From: Dermatemys mawii
Taxonomy: Eukaryota > Chordata > Testudines > Dermatemydidae
Reading direction: 5' to 3'
Length of the DNA: 64,000 nt
NCBI GenBank assembly: GCA_007922305.1
Contig: ML677334.1
Span: forward strand, 57,667,967 to 57,731,966
Each line of letters begins with the position of its first letter. Within the stretch, counting starts at the first letter, position 1. Positions 23,297 through 36,012 of the stretch are shown piece after piece. A program made the translations under genes and the position numbers. The notes below the pieces were generated by a model. It saw only the letters and a list, made by a program, of their open reading frames with translations, was not told the DNA's origin and did not search any database.

Positions 23297-23561
23297 GGCT
23301 TCGTCTACACTACACAGCTTTTAGCAACACGGCTAGAAGTTGGGCAGTGTAAACACTGTTGTCGGCACTTTTGCTGACAAAATACTTCCATCCCCTACGA
23401 GCAGAGTTCGCGTTGTTTGACAGGAGAGTGCTCCTGCCGACAACGAGCTGTTTACGCTGCCACTTGCCACGGCAAAACTTTTGTCTTTCGGGGAAGGTAG
23501 GGAGGGCTGTAGATGACAAAAGTTCTATCATTCAATTGGCAGTATAGACAAGTCCTAAGCC
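23297..23561. mobile_element. MITE with GGCTTCGTCTACACT ends
   Basis: Left GGCTTCGTCTACACTACACA and right GCAGTATAGACAAGTCCTAAGCC are imperfect inverted repeats. It is 265 bp long with no coding capacity and ends about 106 bp upstream of the last DSG1-like exon. The same terminal pattern occurs at 29937, 48382 and 60455. Confidence 0.75.
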
Positions 23562-23667
23562 ATTAAATTCTTTGTAAGAATCACCAATATAAAGATTGCT
23601 AATATTTAATCTCATCTGATCTAAAGAAAAAGCCAGTCTAATTCTGTTTTCCTTTTTTCTCCTCCAG

Positions 23668-24618
23668 AAAGCATTTGCCTATGCAGATGAAGATGAAGGC
23701 CGACCAGCAAACGATTGTCTACTAATATATGATCATGAAGGAATAGGTACTCCTGTTGGTTCCATTGGCTGCTGCAGTTTTATTGGAGAAGATATTGATG
23801 ACACCTATTTAGATACGTTAGGACCAAAATTTAAGACCTTGGCAGAAATCTGTTTAGGCAAAGTCATTGAACCCATTCCAGGTGTTAGTGCTACCTTTCC
23901 CAATATTGAAAGTGATCTAAAGCTGCCACCACCTGGAACTACAATCATCGTTAATGAATCTTCATCTATGCCTCCTCCAGTTGGTAGTACAACAATTGTT
24001 ACCGAAAACACTTACACATCTGGTTCTACCATACAGCCGGCAAGGTCTATACCTGATCCTTCCCTCCATGGTAATGTAATGGTGACTGAGACCTACACAT
24101 CTGGCTCAACTTTTCAACCACCCGCACTTAGTGTCGATCCTCTCCATGCATCAAATGTTGTTGTAAGAGAAAGGGTGCTTGCGCCTGCCTCTGCCTCTGA
24201 TTTGCGCGGTATTCTTGATATTCCTGATATAGCAGATGGGGCAAATGTTGTAGTCACAGAAAGGGTAATTGCTCCTGGTTCAAGGCTACCCCCTTCTTTG
24301 AGTATCCCTGATCTAGCAGATGCATCAAATGTAGTGGTGACAGAACGGGTCATTAGACCTTCCTCTGGTCTGCCAGGCAGTTTAACTATTCCTTCTGAGC
24401 TATCCAGTGCACGGAATGTGGTTGTTACAGAGAGAGTAGTGTCTGGTCCTGGCATGGGTGGCATGGGAGGCGTGAGCAGCCTGGGGGGCATGAGCAGCAT
24501 GACTGGTCAGATGCTTAGTGCTGACACTCATCTTAGCCAGACAGTTGGATCCGTTTCCCCTGGTACATCTCGAAGAAGGGTAACAAAATACAGCACAATA
24601 CAGTATGCTAATCAGTAA
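23668..24618 (+). CDS. DSG1: DSG1-like last exon (catenin-binding segment, five RUD repeats, terminal domain)
   Basis: The acceptor is tttctcctccag; the open frame runs 316 codons to TAA at 24616-24618. It begins [20 protein letters not shown], then [19 protein letters not shown] and [14 protein letters not shown], the plakoglobin/beta-catenin-type binding segment. From about 24070 to 24450 come five repeat-unit-domain motifs, NVMVTET, NVVVRER and three NVVVTER, spaced roughly 85-90 nt. A Gly/Met/Ser-rich tail ([19 protein letters not shown]) and a C-terminus ending [11 protein letters not shown] follow. Five repeats and this tail favour DSG1 over DSG3 or DSG4. Confidence 0.98.
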   Translation, partial: KAFAYADEDEGRPANDCLLIYDHEGIGTPVGSIGCCSFIGEDIDDTYLDTLGPKFKTLAEICLGKVIEPIPGVSATFPNIESDLKLPPPGTTIIVNESSSMPPPVGSTTIVTENTYTSGSTIQPARSIPDPSLHGNVMVTETYTSGSTFQPPALSVDPLHASNVVVRERVLAPASASDLRGILDIPDIADGANVVVTERVIAPGSRLPPSLSIPDLADASNVVVTERVIRPSSGLPGSLTIPSELSSARNVVVTERVVSGPGMGGMGGVSSLGGMSSMTGQMLSADTHLSQTVGSVSPGTSRRRVTKYSTIQYANQ

Positions 24619-27600
24619 GGCGTCTATTAGTATATTTTTCTGCAGAGATCATGATTTACATTGAAATTTTTAACTCTTACTAAATATACCAAAGTATATT
24701 TTTATTATTTATAACTAGCAAATATTACTAAAATTCCTGTGATTCTTCTCTGAGTAAGAATCTCATAAAGCTATCCAGTTTCAAAATGAAACATAGAAAC
24801 ATTGTCAATGGGGAAAAGTTCAGGTAAGCAACTTTAAATATTTTCTTTTATTATTTTACAAATGCAGTGCTAAAAACAGATGGTGTTTCCTTCTCCATAG
24901 TGTGGCCTTTTGCATATTGTCAGTGTTAAGAGTGAGAGAATTGTTCATTCAAAACATCACTCTCCTAATATACATTAGTCAGCTTGCTCTCAATTTCCCT
25001 GCCATATTTCTGAGGCAATATGAAAACAGAACACCACTGGAGCTGTGTTGAAATATTTAGGACCAATTTGAACAATTAATTTGGTTCAGGAGTTACCGAC
25101 TTATGCAGAGTCTATCCAGAGCAAAAAGATACTTATCCTAATACAATGTATAGAAATAGTGACAAATATATAAATACAGTATATTCTCATTATTCATCAC
25201 ACCTCTCAGTAAATGCCAAAGCTTCCATCTTGAAGGTTTTGGCTCAAAACACAGCACAACTAGTCCATCTGATCTGGTAAAGGTATGAAATTATTAGTCA
25301 TGTCTGTGTCTCCACTAAACTTACTACCATAGTCTAATCAACCATGACTGCTATCCTCAGTGACTCAGAGGTTCTTAGTCAAGCTTGTTGCCGTCTACTA
25401 ACCAGAAGATAGTCTCCAATTTCTGGGTATATTTTGAGCATTATATTATCTCTTACTAGTTCTCTGCACTAACAAATCACAAAGAGATACCATCTTAGCT
25501 TCATGTTCTGTGGCTACAATTGCAATTTGCAAAAGCATTATTCTGATTTTGGCCATAGAAATCGTTCAGAAGAAAAAACTAATTGGGAAAACAGCTTTAC
25601 TAGAACACAGTACAGAGGCTAGATATTTCATATCATGGCTGTACTTTGCATCGTATTTTGAAAGTGAATTTGAATATGTTAAATGGGGATACTACATGGA
25701 AGTCCTTATGGATTTTATCATCTAAATTAAATTGGGTGTTTAGTTCCTATTTTTCCACAAGCTCAGCTAAAATCTCTATTTGCTTGATACTAAATAAATA
25801 CAAACTAAAAATTTGGCCCCAAATTTCAGCTGATACTTAAACAAAAAGTTGGAAATCTTTTAACTATTGCTTAGTGCCTCTGTGGATAGCTTACTAATTG
25901 CATATATACATTATAGAATACATGATGCTGAATGAACAAAATACTGAAATATAGTAGCTACCTTGTTTCAATTCTGTACCATATGTAAAGTATAGTAACT
26001 ATAGTGTACACAACAATACTTCAGTGTAAATACAATAAAATTATTCATGGGGCTTGCTTTATCACTAAACAAAATCTGTATTTCTTTTTCCTCTTGTTTT
26101 GCTCCTTAATGCTGATGGGTAAGTTTTTGAGGCGTTTACGAGAGTTGTATTCGGATAATCATTTGATCCTTGGCATCACTTCCCATAGGTTAAAAGAGAG
26201 AAGGAGACTTAGTCACCTACCTAGATTGATTTATCTCATCAGATCTGGACAAATAGTTTCTGAGCTTGATGTCATTTAAAGGCTTTTCTAAAATATGCTT
26301 TCTGAAATGCAAATTGGCCCATTGTCAAAGACAACGTGCAGTGCCTTCTGTACTGACATGACAGCCACAGATACCAATGGCTTTCTGAAGTTTATCATAA
26401 AACCCAAGGCTGCCTCACAAAACGGTTCTCCCATGGTATTGTATCTAGCTTCAAACCTCTTATAAAGCCATTTGTTGTGCTATATATTTGGCACATTAAT
26501 GCTGGTGTACATTCTCTTATCACCTGATTCTACAATCCTCACTCAAGTTGGGTATCACTTAGGTTTTATTGACTTAAGTGATTTTTTTCTCAACAGTAAT
26601 TCCTACGTAGTGTGAGTAAGGGTTGCAGGATTGTTCAGTGAAGAAGGAAAACAGGTTACTACTGAACACAGGCTTATGGTTTCATGACTGAGTATTGTAA
26701 ACTATAAAGTTCAGTACAAAAATCAAATGTTGCCTTTTTCACTAACCAAAAAGCTTATATTAACAAAAATGACTTGGATGTAAAAAAAGATTTTTTTGCA
26801 AAATATCAGTGTTGTGTAAGTATTTCTCTAATATTCTTATGCAAATCAAAAATATTCTCTCCCCACCTCCCACAATTCCTCGTGATATTCAATAGTTGTA
26901 AAATTAGTCTTCAGAAACACTTGCTGTATGCTTTCTGTACCCTGTTGAACAGGAATGTTGTATGATGTATCAGTGTTTGAACTAGCTATAGTGTCTTGCA
27001 TGTTTAGGAATAGAAACGGTTATAAAAAAAGGAAAAAATATTTAAAAACCTGGATCTATTTTGGTTATACGGTAGTTGCCTTTCTTTGTTAGTAATTATT
27101 TCTGCCAACTCTTTCTAAGAACAGTAGTTTGATGTTTAGTGAAGTGTCATGAAAGAATATCCTAGTGTAGTTTTTTAACACTTGATTTCTCATGGATCAA
27201 GCAGCAACAACATTATTCTCTTTCAAACTGCACTACCAATGCATTTCTGAATGTTAATTTCTCTTGTGGTTTAATTTCAGCTTTTAAAAAAAGTTTTGTT
27301 AGTAAAATAGGGAAGATTTTAGGTTACAAATTGTTGAACAAAAATGTATTTGGAAATATAAGAAATTATTCAGTTTATTAAAAATTCTGTACAAATACTT
27401 TTGCTAGACTTATTGCTGGAAATGGCATATAGTTTAATCCTCATTAAGAGATATTTAGTTTAATTTTGCTTTCCTTCAGTTATTGTATAAAAGTGTGGTT
27501 TCTGCTTCAGTTGCTTAAGAATGTTGTTTTATAATGCAACGTAAGTGCTGTTCAAGTTAGGAGAGCAAAACTGAATGCGAATATATAGATTTCAAACCTG

Positions 27601-28138
27601 CTGCAAGCCTTTCCCACAAAGTATTCTCACTGAAGTGTGAAGGGCTTGGAAAAGCAGGTCCACAGCTTTTATATTTGAGCCTAATCCTGCAATTTTACAC
27701 AGGATGAGCTAAATCCTCAACTGGTGTAAATGGTGTAATGTCATTAAAGTCACTGGAGCTATGAAAATTTACACCAGCAGAGGATCTAGCCTGGTTACTT
27801 CATTTGGAGCACTACCTGCCTTGGAATGGCAGAATTTAACTCTTTTGTCTCATTCCTGCTTCTTTTAGAATAAATAGAATTTTTAATATTGGGAGTAGGA
27901 TCGGGCCCATTATTTGTACTTACAGTTTTAAAATGAAGCATATCAGTAGAGCATCTTCCTGTTTTGTCTGAGATAGCATAACCATACTCTTGAAATACTT
28001 TCTGCTAATGAATTCCCAAACACCATCATTTCTCTTATATGTTTAAACTAAGTTTTACTTGTAATAGCCAATGAATGGCACAGAAATAATAAGATAGAGA
28101 CAAATATCCATTTACAATATGCCATGCTTTTTTAAGAA

Positions 28139-28753
28139 GTGCTGGCTGGGAATTTTCAGTCAAAATGTCTTTTGACCAAAAACGCAGTTTCTGCGGATTA
28201 TGCCAAAATGTTTGGATTTTCAGTCAGAAAAATTGAAACAACATATTTTATTTGGAGTCACATCAATCTGAATCAAAACATTTTGGTTTGTGTCAGTTCA
28301 ACATTAACCCGTATATGTGTGTGTTGATACAATGCCTCACGTGCCCTCATTTTCCTTTATGAGCCAAGCTCCCTTTCTAGAGGATATTTCCTATGATGCC
28401 CTACAGCCTCCCTTCTTGCTGAACTATTGGAGTCCATCTTGGGAGATATAGGCCAGCCATGTAGGCCAGCCCATACAAAAGAATAGGGGCATGAGGCACC
28501 TACACTACAACTCCCATGAGACACCACAGCAACTCAGAAAGACACCATTTTGTGTTAAATTAAGTCAAAATAAAACAATTCAGTTCGACAAGTGGAAACA
28601 AAACATTCTGACATTCTGAATCAACCATTTTCTGAAATTTCCATTTTATAAAGAAAATTGATAGTTCAACTTTTCAACTCAATTTGTGACAAAAATAAAT
28701 TTTGAAACATTGGAATTTCCCATGGGACACAAATTCTGAATTTCAACCAGCAC
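28139..28753. mobile_element. 615-bp MITE-like element
   Basis: It begins GTGCTGGCTGGGAATTTTCA and ends TGAATTTCAACCAGCAC, inverted relative to each other. The middle has GGCCAGCC repeats and CAACTCCCATGAGACA. Relatives are at 10845-11400 and possibly 42890-43155. Confidence 0.6.
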
Positions 28754-29563
28754 AACTTTTAAAATGTTTTATTTGAAAGTAGTATGCTATTTTTTTTTAG
28801 AAAAGTATATATTTTAATTTTTAATAATCTAATTTATCACTATATTTTGCTGTTAAATCTTGACATTCTTTCCTTCAGTATTTTATATAGCATTGCAAAC
28901 TGATTTAAATATCTGGCCATCAAGTCACTGAGCATTTTCAAATATGTATTGATAATGTAGTGACTTCCCTGGGAAGACTGCAATATAATACAAAGAGAAG
29001 TACTGAAAATAGCAACATTTCCCCTTCTTTTTCAGTGTACTGAGAAGCCTCTCATTACTTTTCAGTGCAGAAGCAAAGCAGAGGCATAATAAAGGATGAG
29101 ATATGCCCCTTTTCTGTACAAGCAACCCCCATGCAAACCTATCAGAGTTGTGTGTATAGGTCAAGGCTAGTATATGGTTCTAAATAATACCATATTCCAA
29201 TTGCACTGAAAACTTAAGAAAAGGAAACAATGACAAAACTATACTTGTGATATTTTCAAAAACCAATCATATGACCATTAAAAAGTCACTTTCTTGTTGC
29301 CATTGATATTTAAAAGGCCATCAGAGATATTCTTTGGGAAAGGAACATGTAATTCAAGATGCAGTTAAATAAAGTATAAAATGAAATAGTGTATCTAAGA
29401 AGCTAAATAAGTACTCTGAAGCTGTTAACTGACATTTACCATGTAGACTGACTTTTGAAATAGATTATGCATTAGCAGATTTATTTCCAAGTAAGTTTGT
29501 TTAGCTGATTTGATATGTATTGTCTATTGATTGGCTATATTTTTGTACTTTCTCAAAAGCCCT

Positions 29564-29569
29564 AATAAA
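29564..29569 (+). terminator. candidate polyadenylation signal
   Basis: AATAAA inside cctaataaagtgatatt, followed about 20 nt later by a T/G-rich element. Upstream alternatives are at 25793 and 26034. Chance AATAAA is frequent in AT-rich DNA. Confidence 0.35.
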
Positions 29570-29794
29570 GTGATATTAAATACACTGTATTTGTTGCAGA
29601 TTTCTTTTCAGCTTGTTCATTAAAGGTTTATTTAAAGTCATTCAAACTCTAGGATTAACAGATGGTAATTTTACTCCCATAGTTCCCAATCCTGCAATGA
29701 GACCATATGTATGGAGCCCTCTAAGCTTCAATGGAGCTCTTAACAGGTGCATGGATGTGTCTGTGGTGGGTTCTTTTCTGGGTCAGTACTTTAG

Positions 29795-30300
29795 GAAGAA
29801 AGAGTGGTCTTGTGACCCTGAAGAGACTTGGCTATGCAATAGACTTCTTGTGGGACCTTAGCAAATCACTTAATTTCTCAGAACTCTCAGTACTTCGTCT
29901 GTAAAATGGGGCTGATAATTAATTCCCTGCCTCTAAGGTTATGTCTACACTGCAATAAAAGATCCATGGCACTGAGTCTCAGAACCCAGGGCACTTGACT
30001 CAGGCTTTGGACGCTCAGGCTGCAAGGCTAAAAATAACGGGCTCAGGCTGAAACTGGGCAAAGAGGGAAGGTCTTGAAGCCTCAGCTTCAGCCCAAGCCC
30101 AGCTTTCTACATTGTTATTTATAGCCCAGCAGCCTGTGCCCCCAAAGCCTGAGTCAATGGACCTGGCTTTGAGACTCAGCACTGTGGGATTTCTTTGCAG
30201 TATAGACATACCCTTAAGGTGTTGGGAGGATAAATGCATTAACGTTTGTGTGTTATTCACTTATATGGGCACCATATAAGTACCTAGATAGATTTTCCAA
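29795..30300 (+). repeat. MIR/CORE-SINE split by a MITE
   Basis: AGCAAATCACTTAATTTCTC then CTCAGTACTTCGTCTGTAAA and ATGGGG is a MIR-like body that stops at 29936. It resumes at 30215 with AAGGTGTTGGGAGGATAAAT. The interruption is the MITE below. Confidence 0.75.
29937..30214. mobile_element. MITE nested in the SINE
   Basis: Inverted ends GGTTATGTCTACACTGCAAT / CTTTGCAGTATAGACATACCC; TAA is present on both sides and may be the target duplication. The interior repeats GCTCAGGCT. Confidence 0.8.
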
Positions 30301-33300
30301 CCATGTATCTTTTAGCATCTGGTACCATAAGCTACTGAACACCTGCTGCAACCATCAATGCTGAGAACCTACCTTCAGCACCCATTAAAACCAAAGGAAG
30401 TTGAGGGCTGCCAGCATATTTGGGAATAATTCTCTTGCATTCAATTTGCATTTGTTAGTTCCACTACTTCAAGTTCAGAAATATAGTGCTGAGCTAGCTT
30501 CTAAATTATTTCTGTGGAGTTGAATGGCTGCCTCACAGTTAACATGACCAATACTGCAGTTCTGATGTAAGACAAAAGAACCCTCAGCATTTATATGAAG
30601 CAGAATCAGAACTAATTGATATATAATGCCAAAAATTACTGGCTATTAATGTTCTGCCAATATCATTATTTTGGGTATGTATTTTAGTACATTGATTTTA
30701 CTCATTTAAAATTTACTCCATGTGTGTTACTATCATTGCTAATATGATGTATTGAAACTTGAAATATAAACAAAAATCCAGTCCCTCTGTCTTTAATCAG
30801 GTAAAATTCCCAGTGAAGTTATGGACTTAAATTGTCAAAAATATTTAAATATGATAAAATAACAAATATGCAACAAAGTACATGCTATCACTGATATTCA
30901 CCAGAATAGCTTGCACTCTACAGCATACAAAGCTGTGAATTCCTGAGAGTCTAGTGACTATGGTCCATGCTTCTGATCCTGTTCCCATTGAAGACACTGA
31001 AAGCTTTGCCACTAACTTCAGTGGGAACAGAGTGGGAGCCATTTGGAGGGTTTGGGGAAGGGTTTTTTTCCCATTGTTTTGGGTTGTATTTTTTGTTTTA
31101 TATTTGCCATTTAAACCAGAATTTCTTGTGCATTTCCATAAACCAATAAATAGATTGTGAGAGGATGTATCCTCTAATCATTCCACACAGGTAATCTGGC
31201 ATAAAAATACATGGCATGGTATGTCTGGCAGAACTGTCATCTTGCGACAGATATATTGCTTCATAACTGTGCATGGTATGTAAAAGAAAACTAACCATTT
31301 TCATCAGTACAGTAATGTAACATTTCAAAAGAAAATGACACTTCTAAGTATACATATGATTTTTTTATATATGTATTAATTTAGTATCATCTTTTCAAAT
31401 GTCCTACTTCTGTTAAAAGTAATTGGAATAAGGGTTTTTTCACTAGTCGATAAAGCCAAGTATAACCAAAAATAGCAGGCTCAGTATGAGATGGGGGTTG
31501 CAGCATTTTTGGCATATAGTCTTCCACACACATACTTTTCAGCTATGATATGACACAGGCTATGCCATACCACAGACTACCAGTATTATGGAAAAGACCC
31601 AGTAAATCCTTCAAGCTTGAAAGTCCCCTTGACTTCTTTAGGCATTCTATTCACGAAGGATTGCACCAGCCAACATGTTCAGCAAAATGCATGGGTGTGA
31701 CAGGCCTCTCACTTTCCTCTCATGCATTTTGTTGCATAATGTTGTAATTTGTAGCAATGCTGATTACTTATGGGGCAAGGCTCTTTTTCACTAATGCATG
31801 GTGTCTCCAAACCATACAGCTGCTGTTGAGTGTCTCACCAGTTTTCCTTCTCAAATAATTGGGCCTTTTTGGTAAGATAAATTGTAGATGAATCAGACAT
31901 AATGGATTTCAGGCCCTATACAGAGTGATTTAGGTTTTCCCTTATGCATCCTTAAAAGAATTTATTTGTTCTTGTATTTAATCTGATCCAACTAAGAATA
32001 AGTTCTACTACAGAGGGCACAACACTGACCCCTGCCCTCCAATACTCTTAAACATTTCTATAGAGTCATGGTATTCTCCTTCTACACCATAAGTGTCAAG
32101 GCTCTTTTCAGAGTGCTATTTTCTTTCTCCTCTATATACTATTTCTCTGATCTAAATCCCTCTTTCTGGAATGCAGAGTCAGTCACATGAAGCTCCTAAC
32201 TACTGCCAGCATGAGGAACGTGGAATAAAGCTGAAATCCACCAATTACCCAATCATACTGAAACCCATCAACAATGTGGTAAAGAACTAATAGTGAAGCA
32301 CAAAGATAGAGCTGATTATTCGTTCTGTAAATATGTTTTTTGTTTCAGGTTTTAGCTCCACGGAGAGTGAGAGAGAGAAACATGGGGCCTGATCCTAAGA
32401 AGTTCTGAGTACCCCGAGGTCCTCTCGACTGCAGCTCAGCATCTTGTATGGGTAGGCTCAAGCAAAATTTCAGTGCACATAAAGGAATACTTTTTAGGGG
32501 ACAGAATGAGTAGATCCTAACTGTATGAGTAGCCACACTGAAGTAAATGAGATTTCTTAAGGAGAAAGATGCTACTTAACAAGAGGAAAGAAATCTGGCC
32601 CTAGCATAACAACAATAGTGTGGTTTACCAATACAGTACCTGTAGTTTAACGTTATTTTGTAGAGAAAAAAAAAAACAGAAAAACTTAGCAAGAGAGGAG
32701 TCTGTATATTTTATATTTATTTTAACTGACCATTAGACATTACAGAGCCCAGCATTATGCTGTCTCTACCTACAATTTATTTGAAATCTACCGGTAGTCA
32801 TGAACTCATTATTCTAATGTTCATTCAGGATCCAACATGCCACCCTTACTCTCTCTGGGTAAGATTTTTCAAAAGCACTTAAGTGATTTAGCAGCATCAC
32901 TCCCATTGAAAATTAATGGAACATGTGCTGCAAAGTAACTTAAACTCTTGAAAAGCCCAACCACTGAGTAGGATGTTTCTCGCATGAGTAATCCCATCAA
33001 AGTTCACAGAAATACCCGGGGTGAGAAAGATGACTGAAAAAGACAGTGTAACTGGGCATTCAGTGAATCTTTCACCTAGGAAGTCTTGGCTATTCTATAC
33101 CACTTTCGCAGTTTTTTCTTCTTACCATATTTTATCCTTGATGTGTTATACCTTTTCTAGCTCACTTCCATTCAATATTTACCCAGCTACAGCAAACAGA
33201 TCCGTTTGTGTTATAAATATGGCAAGAAAGAAAAGTATGTTGGACAGATGACAACAAAGGAATAATGCTGGATTCTGGTTTCACACATCACGAGATGTAA

Positions 33301-35080
33301 GTTAACATTTCATTTCAAAGGCCACACTGATGTAAAATGTGAAAAACACATTGTTAAAATGTGTTTTTGTTTAAAAGTAAAATTTCAACTTTAACAACTG
33401 ATAGAATGAAATGCCAAGGTTTATGAAGATTTTGATTAAAGAGCATCTCCTGTACACAAAATCTATCTGATGGCAAATACCCTTTAATTAGTGCAGGAAT
33501 AAGAACCTCCCCACAATAACAGTTTTTCTCTCTCCTCATTGAAACCACACTGTCAAGGACACCTTCCAGCCACAGCTGCCCCATTAGGGTGGGCTATGTA
33601 GAAAAGATAAAACAAACTTTAGCTATATTTACTTTCCCTATAAATCTCTATAGATCTGAAGGGAGGACATTGTGTGTGTATTCCTCCTGCCCCCTATGTT
33701 CTCTCTCCCTTTCCCCAAGGGTGGACTCAGACACCCAGAGAGTAGGTGGAAAGTTGCCCTGGAGATAGATTAACTCCCGCTTTTGCTTGAACTGTATGTG
33801 GGGGCAATCCAGGCCATTATGGGGTTCTGGGGTAAGAAAAAAGAATAAATTCAGATTACCACAAGGGGTACAAATTTCCTATTCTCACAAAAAATATTCA
33901 GACAAAGGTCCAAATTCTACCCTAAAATTTTCACCACAGAATCTAGGCAAGAGGATAATTTGGGGTGATTTTGCAGCTCGCAATAGTCTCTAGCAAAATC
34001 TTGATATGGTTACTTTCTACCTGGCTGACAGACAATGGATCTCTCTGTCCTCCACATTTCTACTCTCCAGTCCTTAAAAGGAGATAGGAGTTAGGAGAAA
34101 GGATTTCAGACTAACTGCACAACTTCCAATGCTATCCATCTTCAATCACTGTTCTTTGCCTACTATTCAAATATGCCTTTTGGAATGGACAGCTTGGTTT
34201 CTGTAGTCCCTTCTGATGTGGAGCTACTGGGATATGTGAAGTTAGTAATGAAAAGCTTGACATGCAAAAATCAGTATTTAATAGGTTTGGCATGGGACAT
34301 TCCAGGGATTTTTGCTTCATCAGCTAAATGTCAGCTATTATGTACTGCAGAGGAAAAGGATGATCAACACTGTGCTCCTGTCTTCCCTTCAGACCACCTA
34401 TAGATAGCTATGTTCCCTAAGGAATAGCTTCCCTGTGGCTTTAACTCAGGTGACTGGCACTCAGGTGATTGGCACTTGAGTTAGCTTAGCCCAGGTGTTA
34501 GCAGCCACACTGCAAAACCCTACCTGAGTTACTGCGTCCTCACTGGTGCTGCATTCAACCAAGTGTGTCACTAGAACTTTTGGGGACATATCCTGTGTTT
34601 CTTTTGTTATGCAGTAAGCTGAGTCACTCTATCATTTTTTCCCAGTGGATTTTGAGAGAATGTATCTGACTTTTGTGGCACAGAGGAAGGAATTTTGAGA
34701 AAGTACTAGAAGACTATCAGCACCTGAGTGGTTTAGTGTGCATCTTCCCTGCCAAATGGACATTTACCAGCCCAACTGAAAGTAGAAACGAAGTTCTTGC
34801 CTTCATCCTCAGCCATGTAAGTTAGCTTGTATTGAACGCACCACTTACCTTGAGTGAGACATTTTTGTGTGTGGAACAGAGAGGAGATAGGAGCAACATC
34901 AGTGTATGAAGCTAGGCTAGGCTAGGCTAACTGCTGTGAAGATATACCCTAAGAGTTCAAGTAATTCCCAGGCTAATTCACTTGACACTGTGATATGCCC
35001 TCTCAAAATCTATACAACACTTGCACAGATCTCCTTCCTGAACAAAGCATTCTGTTGCATCCAGTTTGCATTTGACAGTT
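30301..35080. other. intergenic DNA without recognised features
   Basis: AT-rich sequence with short open frames only, none with a recognisable motif or good coding pattern. A short (GCTAG) tandem run occurs near 34911-34928. I see no gene or exon. Confidence 0.6.
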
Positions 35081-35451
35081 ACATAGAGCAGGAGTCTCCA
35101 AACTTTATGAGATGAGGGCCATATTAGATTTTTGAAGGGGCTTCATGGGCTGAAGCAACTGTGAAAAAATTCAATATATGCAAGTAAGCCCCCTTTGCTC
35201 CTCTGGACACTGCCGCCCCAGCCCCCTTTGCTCCTCCGGCCGCTGCCACACCCTCCCCCTTTACTCCTCCGGACACTGCCAAGGGGACACGCACCCCTCC
35301 GCACATGGGGCAACAGCTTGCAGGGTGGGGGGCAGTGGTGGCTTCTCCATGTGCCTGCTTGGCGTGCCTGCTCAGCTGGAGGGGCGTACAAATTTAAGCC
35401 ACGGGCTGGATCCGGCCCCTGGGCTGTAGTTTGGAGACCCCTGCCATAGAG
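35081..35451. mobile_element. hAT-type MITE with internal C-rich repeats
   Basis: The body 35089-35443 has ends CAGGAGTCTCCAAACTT / AGTTTGGAGACCCCTG. The flanks ACATAGAG and CCATAGAG are a 7-of-8 target duplication. The centre holds several degenerate copies of CCCCCTTTGCTCCTCCGG, which generate spurious open frames. Confidence 0.85.
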
Positions 35452-35727
35452 TGTCGTCTCAGAGTGAAGTCATCAGCACCTTCTATGTCTCATTCAGAAC
35501 TAGACATTATTTTCATGTAGTCTTTCACTCAGCAGTCTTTTCCCTTTTTCCTCAGCTCTATTGCAAGAACACCAACTCTCTAACCTCTTGATTGCTAATA
35601 CATTTGTCTGTCTCTCGTCCCCTTTTCCAAACTTACTATACAGTGAAAATATTATTGCTCATTTCCAAGCCTTAAGCATTTTTTTCTGATCTCTAGGTAC
35701 AGTTTTTTCAAGTGCCGTGTCTTTGGC

Positions 35728-36012
35728 CAGGTATACACGAGAAGAGGGGTTTCTGATAAATCTATACCAGTATAACTATGCCAGCAAACACTCTTAGGGT
35801 AAAGCAGTTTATACTGGTAAAAAGTGATTAAGGTAATATATCTTATACAGGTTTGGTGACCGCAATAAGGTATACCAGCAAAAATATTTTTATATCTGTA
35901 TAACTTTGCCTACACAAGGGTGTTTGCCAGTGTAGAAATGTCACAAAATAATCACCCCTCTCCCAGTCAACATTGCTATACTGGCAAAATTTTCTAGCAT
36001 AGGCATGGCCTT
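35728..36012. mobile_element. MITE with CTATACCAGTATAAC repeats
   Basis: TATACCAGTATAACTATGCC and GCCTACACAAGGGTGTTTGC are recognisable pieces of a short DNA element; the ends GGCCAGGTATACAC / CATAGGCATGGCC are weakly inverted. Confidence 0.55.

Larger units (their letters stand above)
1..24618 (+). other. DSG1: DSG1-like desmoglein gene, 3' part (gene overview)
   Basis: Eleven exons at 1573-1736, 2010-2144, 4348-4533, 6810-7081, 10577-10719, 12728-12949, 14455-14826, 19530-19678, 20042-20105, 21852-22057 and 23668-24618 join in one frame to 953 complete codons plus a stop. The 5' exons (signal peptide, propeptide, EC1) lie left of the window. The product is a desmosomal cadherin, a single-pass calcium-dependent adhesion receptor. 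The cytoplasmic part resembles human DSG1 closely: [28 protein letters not shown], five [12 protein letters not shown] repeats, a Gly-rich terminal domain and a C-terminus close to ITKYSTVQYSK. The EA domain keeps cysteines that human DSG1 has lost but DSG2/3/4 keep. The gene could therefore be a pre-duplication DSG1/DSG4-type member rather than a strict DSG1 orthologue. Exons are numbered 6-16 by analogy with mammals. Confidence 0.9.
24619..29600 (+). other. probable 3' UTR of the DSG1-like gene and flank
   Basis: No gene is seen. The stretch is AT-rich and poor in repeats apart from one element at 28139-28753. AATAAA signals occur at 25793, 26034 and 29564. The last is followed by a T/G-rich stretch (gtatttgttgcag), as at real cleavage sites. 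Desmoglein mRNAs often have multi-kilobase 3' UTRs, so the transcript may end near any of these. The exact end is not determinable from sequence. Confidence 0.45.

Noticed and set aside
35124..35449. Open frames of 60-84 codons on both strands
   Set aside because: They are produced by the degenerate CCCCTTTGCTCCTCCGG repeats inside a MITE.
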